A stretch of DNA of 28,334 bases from an uncultured Holdemanella sp. (GTDB lineage: Bacteria; Bacillota_I; Bacilli_A; Erysipelotrichales; Erysipelotrichaceae), in assembly GCF_934754935.1 (NCBI RefSeq), contig NZ_CAKVJB010000031.1:1-28334 (forward strand). Reading direction: 5' to 3'. Every line of letters begins with the position of its first letter. The stretch's first letter is position 1. A program made the translations under genes and the position numbers. Shown piece by piece: positions 23,601 through 28,334 of this stretch. The notes under the pieces were generated by a model that saw only the letters and a program-made list of their open reading frames with translations, did no database searches and had not been told where the DNA came from.

Positions 23601-24397
23601 TGGATATGAAAAAGTGTGTTATTGTGCGTGGTGGAGGAGATATAGCGACAGGGACAATATATAAACTTGTAAAAAGTGGATTTCAAGTATTGGTGTTAGA
23701 AGTTGAAAAGCCAAGCGCAATACGAAGAAATGTGGCTTTTTGTCAGGCTGTGTATGAACAAAAATTCACGGTTGAAGATATAACTTGTGTTTTAGTTTCA
23801 ACGATAGAAGAAGCTAAAAAAGTGATGGCTAAAAATCAAGTTGCCATGATGATTGATCCCAAGGGTGAAATGATTTCTAAAATAGAGCATTTCGCCGTGG
23901 TCGATGCGATTCTTGCCAAGAAAAATTTGGGTACGACAATGGATATGGCACCGATTACGATTGGTTTAGGTCCTGGTTTTTGTGCAGGAAAAGATGTGCA
24001 TGTGGTTGTGGAAACGATGCGTGGACATAATCTAGGAAGATTGATCTATGAGGGATGTGCTTTGCCAAATACAGGTGTTCCTGGAAATATTAAGGGATAT
24101 TCAAAAGAAAGAGTGATTCATTCTCCTTGCACAGGTATTTGTCATAATGTAAAAAAGATTACAGACATCGTTGAAAAAGGAGAAATTATTGCGTATATCG
24201 ATAAAACTCCTGTATATGCGAGTATGTCAGGTTTACTAAGAGGTTTGATTCAGGATGGATACAGTGTAACTTCTGGATTTAAAATGGCGGATATTGATCC
24301 TAGAGAGGATGAGTATCAGAATTGTTTTACAATTTCTGACAAGGCACGCTGTATTGCCGGAGGTGTTTTGGAGGCTATTTTACATGATTTATCTTGA
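23600..24397 (+). CDS. yqeB: Selenium-dependent molybdenum hydroxylase maturation protein YqeB
   Basis: 265 residues of the YqeB family. It has the N-terminal nucleotide-type loop VRGGGDIATGTIYKLVKSGF, then EKPSAIRRNVAFCQAVYE and LGPGFCAGKDVHVVVETMRGHNLGR, both characteristic. The C-terminal part has a biotinyl/lipoyl-like SGLLRGLIQDGYSVTSGFKMADIDPR. The family occurs only with selenium-dependent molybdenum hydroxylase clusters; its reaction is unknown. The ATG overlaps the yedF stop; ATG 23606 is an alternative two codons later. The next gene starts 14 bp before its end. Confidence 0.93.
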   Translation: MDMKKCVIVRGGGDIATGTIYKLVKSGFQVLVLEVEKPSAIRRNVAFCQAVYEQKFTVEDITCVLVSTIEEAKKVMAKNQVAMMIDPKGEMISKIEHFAVVDAILAKKNLGTTMDMAPITIGLGPGFCAGKDVHVVVETMRGHNLGRLIYEGCALPNTGVPGNIKGYSKERVIHSPCTGICHNVKKITDIVEKGEIIAYIDKTPVYASMSGLLRGLIQDGYSVTSGFKMADIDPREDEYQNCFTISDKARCIAGGVLEAILHDLS

Positions 24398-25475
24398 TCA
24401 AGCTGCAACTAGCTTTCCTAAATTAGAGGAAGTTAAACAAGCTGTAGTGAGTGCATTGGATGTGGCAGGAAATGCGAATCGCAGTTCCAATATGGATGCA
24501 TCGCGTTTAATTTTTGAGGCAAGAAGAAATGTTGCCAAGTTTTTTGGATTATCGGATTTTCATCGTGTCATTTTAAATGGTGGAAATACCGAGAGTTTAA
24601 ATACTTGTATTAAAGGAATTTTAAAAGAAAACGATCATGTGATCACTACATATGCGGAGCACAATAGTGTGCTTCGTCCTTTATATGAGTTAGAGGAAAA
24701 AGGTATTATATCTTTAACTGTTTGTTCGCCTTATTTGGAAGATATTAAAAACCAAATTCAAGATAATACGAGAATGGTTATCATGACACACAGTTCAAAT
24801 GTGACAGGTGAAATCTTTGATGTGGATTTAATTGGAAAATATTGCCATAAATTAGGTATTCTTTTTATGGTAGATGCTGCTCAAAGCGCAGGTCATATTC
24901 CTGTATCTATGGAAAATATAGATGTTTTATGTTTTAGCGGACATAAAGGCTTGTTGGGGATTGGAGGCATTGGTGGTTTTTGTCTAAAAGATATAGAATT
25001 AAAGCCTTTGATTTCTGGTGGAACAGGCATAGATTCTTTTAATCTACATATGCCTGAGGCATATCCAGAACATTTAGAGGCGGGTACACAAAATCTTGTG
25101 GGGATTGCGGCCTTAAATGCGGGTATAAAGTATGTTTTGGAAAATCAAAAAGCGATTATGGAAAAGGAATACTTTTTACTTCAAAAATTATATGAAGGTT
25201 TAACTGGTTATGTAGAGTTTTATTCATCTTTAGATAATTCTACGCCTATTGTGGCAATCAATATTCCAGGTAAAGATAGTGCTTATGTAAGTGATGTATT
25301 GAATTATAAGTATGGTATTGTGACGCGTTGTGGTGCGCATTGTGCGCCATTGATGCATAAACATTTAAAGACAGAAGAAAGGGGAATTGTTCGTTTATCT
25401 TTATCTTTTCAAAATGCACTAGAAGAAATTGATTTTGTGATACGAGCGATTCGGGAGATTTCAAATGATTATTAG
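24384..25475 (+). CDS. Class V aminotransferase/cysteine desulfurase-like protein, EF2568 type
   Basis: 363 residues. YLDQAATSFPK opens the chain; the PLP contacts are His93 in AEHNSVLRP, Asp164/Gln167 in VDAAQSAGH and Lys188 in FSGHKGLLG. RCGAHCAPL places Cys320 where SufS-type desulfurases have their catalytic cysteine. This matches the subgroup named after Enterococcus faecalis EF2568, found beside selD and yqeB. It probably liberates sulfur or selenium from cysteine or selenocysteine. I choose the ATG at 24384; an upstream in-frame start at 24294 lies wholly inside yqeB. It overlaps the YqeC-XdhC gene by 11 bp. Confidence 0.92.
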   Translation: MIYLDQAATSFPKLEEVKQAVVSALDVAGNANRSSNMDASRLIFEARRNVAKFFGLSDFHRVILNGGNTESLNTCIKGILKENDHVITTYAEHNSVLRPLYELEEKGIISLTVCSPYLEDIKNQIQDNTRMVIMTHSSNVTGEIFDVDLIGKYCHKLGILFMVDAAQSAGHIPVSMENIDVLCFSGHKGLLGIGGIGGFCLKDIELKPLISGGTGIDSFNLHMPEAYPEHLEAGTQNLVGIAALNAGIKYVLENQKAIMEKEYFLLQKLYEGLTGYVEFYSSLDNSTPIVAINIPGKDSAYVSDVLNYKYGIVTRCGAHCAPLMHKHLKTEERGIVRLSLSFQNALEEIDFVIRAIREISNDY

Positions 25476-26832
25476 TGTGATTGGTTCGGGTGGAAAAACA
25501 ACGTATATCCACAAATTAAAAGATAAATATGTTTCTTTGAATAAAACAGTTTTAATGTGTACAACTACGCATATGTTGATTGAAGAAGATACATTAGTAG
25601 ATCCTAGTTATGATGAAATTATGCATAGAATTAAAACTTATGGATTTTGTCATGCGGGAAACAGGTGTGATGAATTTAAAATTGGAGCGTTAGATGAAGA
25701 TTTGTTAAATCAATTAAAACAAGTTGTGGATGTGATTTTGATTGAGGCGGATGGTTCTAAACATTTGCCTTTGAAGTGTCCGAATGTGAATGAACCTGTT
25801 ATGGATCCGGATACAGATGAGGTTGTATTGATTTCAAATTTAAAAGGGTTGAATAAGCCTGTAAAAGAAGTTGTGCATCGTTACGAGCTTACAGATTTAG
25901 ATCCAGATGAACTAGTAACCCCTAAAATCATGCAGGATTTAATTCGTGTTTATTTAAAGAAATTAGATAAGTCTGTCAAAATCCATGTGAATGGGGACAT
26001 AGATTTATATACGCGTTGTTTGAAGGCTTTATTAGAAGAAAATATCGATGTGGATATTCTTCAAAAAGAATGGTTTAATATGCAGCCTAAGCTTGTGATT
26101 TTAGGCTGTGGACATGTGAGTCAGTATTTGGCTAAGATGGCAAGTATATTAGAATTATATACAATTGTGATCGATAATCGTAAAGAGTTCGCTAATGTAG
26201 AACATTTTCCTTTTGCCAATGAAATTCATTGTATGGAATATGATCAAATGGATGCAGTATTACCAGAAGAAGAAAATACTTGTTATGTGATAGTGACAAG
26301 AGGGCATAAGGATGATAGGCTATGTCTAGAAAAGACATTGTGTAAGCCACATTTATATTTGGGCATGATTGGAAGTAAAGGAAAAGTAAAAAAGACTTTT
26401 GATGCCTTGATTGAAGAAGGATATTCTAAGGATGAATTATCCAATGTGCATGCACCAATCGGTTTAGATATTAAGGCACAAACGCCTGCTGAAATATCGA
26501 TTAGTATTTTGGCTGAGCTTATTGAAATTAAAAACGCAAAGTTTAGTTCAAGTGTTTCTAAAGAATTATTAGAATCCAATGTTCATGGAACTTTATGTAT
26601 CATCATTGATAAAAAGGGTTCAGCACCAAGAGGTGTTGGTAGTATGATGTTGGTGCATAAAGATGGAGTGATCGATACGATTGGTGGGGGAAGAGTAGAG
26701 TACCAGGCTATTCTAGATGCCAAAGAATGTAAAGAAGTTATGATCAAGGAGTACGATTTATCCAATGCAGAAAGTGCTACACTTGGTATGATTTGTGGTG
26801 GATATAATAAAGTCTTGTTTATACCGGTGTAA
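25465..26832 (+). CDS. yqeC: YqeC-XdhC fusion, selenium-dependent Mo hydroxylase maturation
   Basis: 455 residues in three blocks. Residues 1-200 are YqeC, with the P-loop-like GSGGKTT (7-13), TTTHM and IEADGSKHLPLKCP. Residues 208-355 are the XdhC Rossmann domain (LVILGCGHVSQYLAKMA, VIDNRKEFA, VIVTRGHKDD, GMIGSKGKV, PIGLDIKAQTPAEI). Residues 372-455 are the XdhC/CoxI domain (GSAPRGVGSMML, TIGGGRVEY, GMICGG). XdhC binds Moco and guides its sulfuration. In classical XdhC the CoxI part comes first; here it is last. Fusion ties the selenium-linked YqeC to the Moco-handling XdhC. No hydroxylase is encoded nearby, so the client is elsewhere. Confidence 0.92.
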   Translation: MIISVIGSGGKTTYIHKLKDKYVSLNKTVLMCTTTHMLIEEDTLVDPSYDEIMHRIKTYGFCHAGNRCDEFKIGALDEDLLNQLKQVVDVILIEADGSKHLPLKCPNVNEPVMDPDTDEVVLISNLKGLNKPVKEVVHRYELTDLDPDELVTPKIMQDLIRVYLKKLDKSVKIHVNGDIDLYTRCLKALLEENIDVDILQKEWFNMQPKLVILGCGHVSQYLAKMASILELYTIVIDNRKEFANVEHFPFANEIHCMEYDQMDAVLPEEENTCYVIVTRGHKDDRLCLEKTLCKPHLYLGMIGSKGKVKKTFDALIEEGYSKDELSNVHAPIGLDIKAQTPAEISISILAELIEIKNAKFSSSVSKELLESNVHGTLCIIIDKKGSAPRGVGSMMLVHKDGVIDTIGGGRVEYQAILDAKECKEVMIKEYDLSNAESATLGMICGGYNKVLFIPV

Positions 26833-26846
26833 AGAGGGTGTTGAAG

Positions 26847-27641
26847 TTGAAGAAAAGAAGAAGACGAGTCAGAAAATCAGCTATTTTTGTGATTGTAGTA
26901 TTACTTTTGATTATTGCGTTGTTGATTTCGATGATCGCAAAAAAAATAAGTGATAAACAAGTAAGTGAACCTAAACAAGAAAAGATAACAGAAACAAAAA
27001 AAGAGAATAAGAAGGAAGAAACAAATTTACCAAAGGTGAAAAAAATAGATCAAAGTGGTGACCCATATGAGAATACAGTAACGGTTTCGGATTTAGATTC
27101 GATTTATGTTCTTGTGAATAAGTATTCAGGATTACCAGCAGATTATGAGCCTAGTGATTTAGTTCAGGTGCCTTCCAGTGGTGAAAATGAGAATGTACGC
27201 ATGCGAAAAGAAGCGGCAGAGGCATTTGAAAAGTTGATTGAAGCCGCCTCTGATGAGGGGTTCATTTTGAATGCTTGTTCAGCTTATCGTTCTTATGCAT
27301 ACCAAACAGATTTGTTTAATAATGGAGCTGCAAGCTATGGCGAAGAGTATGCGGATCGTTATTGGACAAGACCGGGATATAGTGAGCATCAGTCCGGATT
27401 AGCAGTTGATATTCGTATGGACAATGATTGTAGTGATTTAGATGTGGTTCGATACAATTCACACTATGATTGGTTGTTAGAAAATATGCATACGTATGGC
27501 TTTATTTTGCGTTATCCGGATGATAAAGAGGATAAAACTAAAATTGCTCCTGAAAGCTGGCACTTACGTTATGTAGGTGTAGATTTGGCAACGTATTTGT
27601 ATAAAAATAACTTAGCGTTAGATGAATATTATGGAGCTTAG
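26847..27641 (+). CDS. VanY-like D-alanyl-D-alanine carboxypeptidase (M15B)
   Basis: 264 residues. A basic N-terminus (KKRRRRVRK) and one membrane segment (about 11-30) are followed by a Lys/Glu-rich linker (about 31-70). The extracellular zinc peptidase domain (about 80-255) comes last. Motifs are SAYRSYAYQ, GYSEHQSGLAVDI (zinc ligands His181 and Asp188) and ESWHLRYVG (catalytic Glu236, ligand His239). It trims the terminal D-Ala of cell-wall peptides. The TTG at 26847 lies 8 nt after AGAGGG; GTG 26838 and TTG 26841 are too close to that site. It follows the selenium operon by 14 nt with no terminator, so readthrough is expected, yet its function is unrelated. Confidence 0.9.
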   Translation: MKKRRRRVRKSAIFVIVVLLLIIALLISMIAKKISDKQVSEPKQEKITETKKENKKEETNLPKVKKIDQSGDPYENTVTVSDLDSIYVLVNKYSGLPADYEPSDLVQVPSSGENENVRMRKEAAEAFEKLIEAASDEGFILNACSAYRSYAYQTDLFNNGAASYGEEYADRYWTRPGYSEHQSGLAVDIRMDNDCSDLDVVRYNSHYDWLLENMHTYGFILRYPDDKEDKTKIAPESWHLRYVGVDLATYLYKNNLALDEYYGA

Positions 27642-27665
27642 GCAATCGTTGGATTGCCTTTTTTT
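27641..27665 (+). terminator. Terminator of the molybdenum/selenium operon
   Basis: GGCAATC (27641-27647) pairs perfectly with GATTGCC (27652-27658) around a 4-nt loop. Seven T residues follow. It starts at the last base of the carboxypeptidase stop codon. Confidence 0.93.
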
Positions 27666-27692
27666 GATTTATCAAATGGTATATTGTATACT
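27664..27692 (+). promoter_or_regulatory. Promoter of the sigma-factor-like gene
   Basis: TTGATT (27664-27669) and TATACT (27687-27692) have a 17-bp spacer. The -35 overlaps the end of the preceding terminator's T-tract. The predicted RNA start near 27699 rules out in-frame starts at 27622 and 27697. Confidence 0.65.
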
Positions 27693-27723
27693 AAAAATGA
27701 CGTATATAAAGGATAAACACATA

Positions 27724-28221
27724 ATGATTAATAAAAAGATAATAGTAGGTGTAAGAAATAAGGATGCGGATGCCAAAAAAGAGCTTATTTCATTGACCAA
27801 AGATCATTTGGTACAAACAATTTATAAGCGATATATTGGCTTAGAAGAAAAAGAAATCAATGATATTTTACAGGCAACCTATACTTATGCCTTTACACAT
27901 ATGGATAAATTGAGTGATGATAAGAATTTTTTAAAATGGATCACAGTCTTGTTGAATAAACAATTGCGTGAGTATATGCAGGTAAAAGAAAATTCGGGTG
28001 TGACTACAGCTTTGCGTGAACTTCCTCAATATAGACAACCGGATGTGGATGATTGTTTAAATGAGATGCCAGAAAATCAAAAGACGGTGACAATCATGCA
28101 TTGTTTAGGTAGATTGAAGGAGAAGGATATTGCGAATCGTTTAAAGATGAGTGAAGAAGGGGTGGCTCGTCTATTGAAGAGTGGTAAACAAAAAGTGAAA
28201 GATGTGTTGGAAAAGAAGTAA
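27724..28221 (+). CDS. ECF-type RNA polymerase sigma-70 family protein
   Basis: 165 residues. The N-terminal part (about 15-85) resembles a sigma region 2 helical bundle (AKKELISLTKDHLVQTIYKRY, NDILQATYTYAFTHMDKL, FLKWITVLLNKQLREYM). The C-terminal part (about 115-165) is a region 4-like helix-turn-helix (PENQKTVTIMHCLGRLKEKDIANRLKMSEEGVARLLKSGKQKVKDVL). The order and size fit a small ECF sigma factor, but region 2 is divergent and no anti-sigma gene is adjacent. The ATG at 27724 follows AAAGGA by 10 nt. It is a single-gene unit with its own promoter and terminator. Its regulon is unknown. Confidence 0.75.
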   Translation: MINKKIIVGVRNKDADAKKELISLTKDHLVQTIYKRYIGLEEKEINDILQATYTYAFTHMDKLSDDKNFLKWITVLLNKQLREYMQVKENSGVTTALRELPQYRQPDVDDCLNEMPENQKTVTIMHCLGRLKEKDIANRLKMSEEGVARLLKSGKQKVKDVLEKK

Positions 28222-28229
28222 TAGTCATG

Positions 28230-28254
28230 GGCAATCGATTAGGTTGCCTTTTTT
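28230..28254 (+). terminator. Terminator of the sigma-factor-like gene
   Basis: GGCAATC (28230-28236) pairs with GGTTGCC (28242-28248), one G-U, around a 5-nt loop. Six T residues follow. The stem closely resembles the terminator at 27641. I see nothing definable in 28255-28334 beyond A/T-rich sequence and a GGGAG at the window edge. Confidence 0.9.
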
Positions 28255-28334
28255 ATTACCTTAACTTTGTAAAAAATGTATAACTACAATTGAATTTTTG
28301 AATAAATTGTTGAAATTTCCTGTATTTATGGGAG

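Noticed and set aside
27622..27723. N-terminal extension of the sigma-factor-like protein
   Set aside because: It would run through the preceding terminator and promoter; the ATG at 27724 has a ribosome site and lies downstream of the predicted RNA start.

Overview
The window is AT-rich, with strong AGGAGG-type ribosome sites, TTGACA/TATAAT-type promoters and TGA used as a stop. Its gene content is that of a low-GC anaerobic Firmicute: a VanRS-like two-component system, ECF-type vitamin uptake, a DUF362 ferredoxin protein and an EF2568-type selenium/molybdenum cluster. Erysipelotrichia is my best guess from overall protein character, but genus and species cannot be settled from the sequence alone. 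I see no rRNA, tRNA, insertion sequence, phage gene or CRISPR array.

Left third (1-9.5 kb). A minus-strand operon runs VTT/DedA-like membrane protein, possible 17-residue microprotein, response regulator, sensor kinase. A MATE exporter is divergent from a rhodanese-TtcA fusion that looks leaderless. A serine carboxypeptidase-like enzyme follows under a strong promoter that carries a palindrome. A 315-bp intergenic stretch then holds two kinds of short tandem repeats. It ends at a DUF4143-type AAA ATPase.

Middle (9.5-15.9 kb). These are ordinary metabolic units in convergent and divergent pairs: a class I aminotransferase, a DUF362 2x[4Fe-4S] protein, a MalY/PatB-type C-S lyase with an ECF-transporter S component, an amidohydrolase with an ArsC/Spx-fold protein, and 3-methyladenine DNA glycosylase I (tag). 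Tag also looks leaderless.

Right half (16.0-27.6 kb). A single tightly packed plus-strand operon runs moaA, moaC, MOSC-MogA fusion, modB, modC, modA, MoeA-like protein, single-domain ModE-like regulator, DUF3343 protein, selD, yedF, yqeB, EF2568-type cysteine desulfurase-like protein, YqeC-XdhC fusion, and finally a VanY-like D,D-carboxypeptidase. Most genes overlap by a few bases. It makes molybdopterin cofactor, imports molybdate and carries the factors predicted to install labile selenium in selenium-dependent molybdenum hydroxylases (the 'orphan SelD' system). No hydroxylase gene, moaD, moaE, selA or selB lies in the window. The operon is preceded by two dyads. One has the half-sites and spacing I remember for ModE operators (GTTAT-N12-ATAAC), which suggests autoregulation by the encoded ModE-like protein. 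The operon ends at a clear terminator and is followed by a small ECF-type sigma-factor-like gene with its own promoter and terminator.
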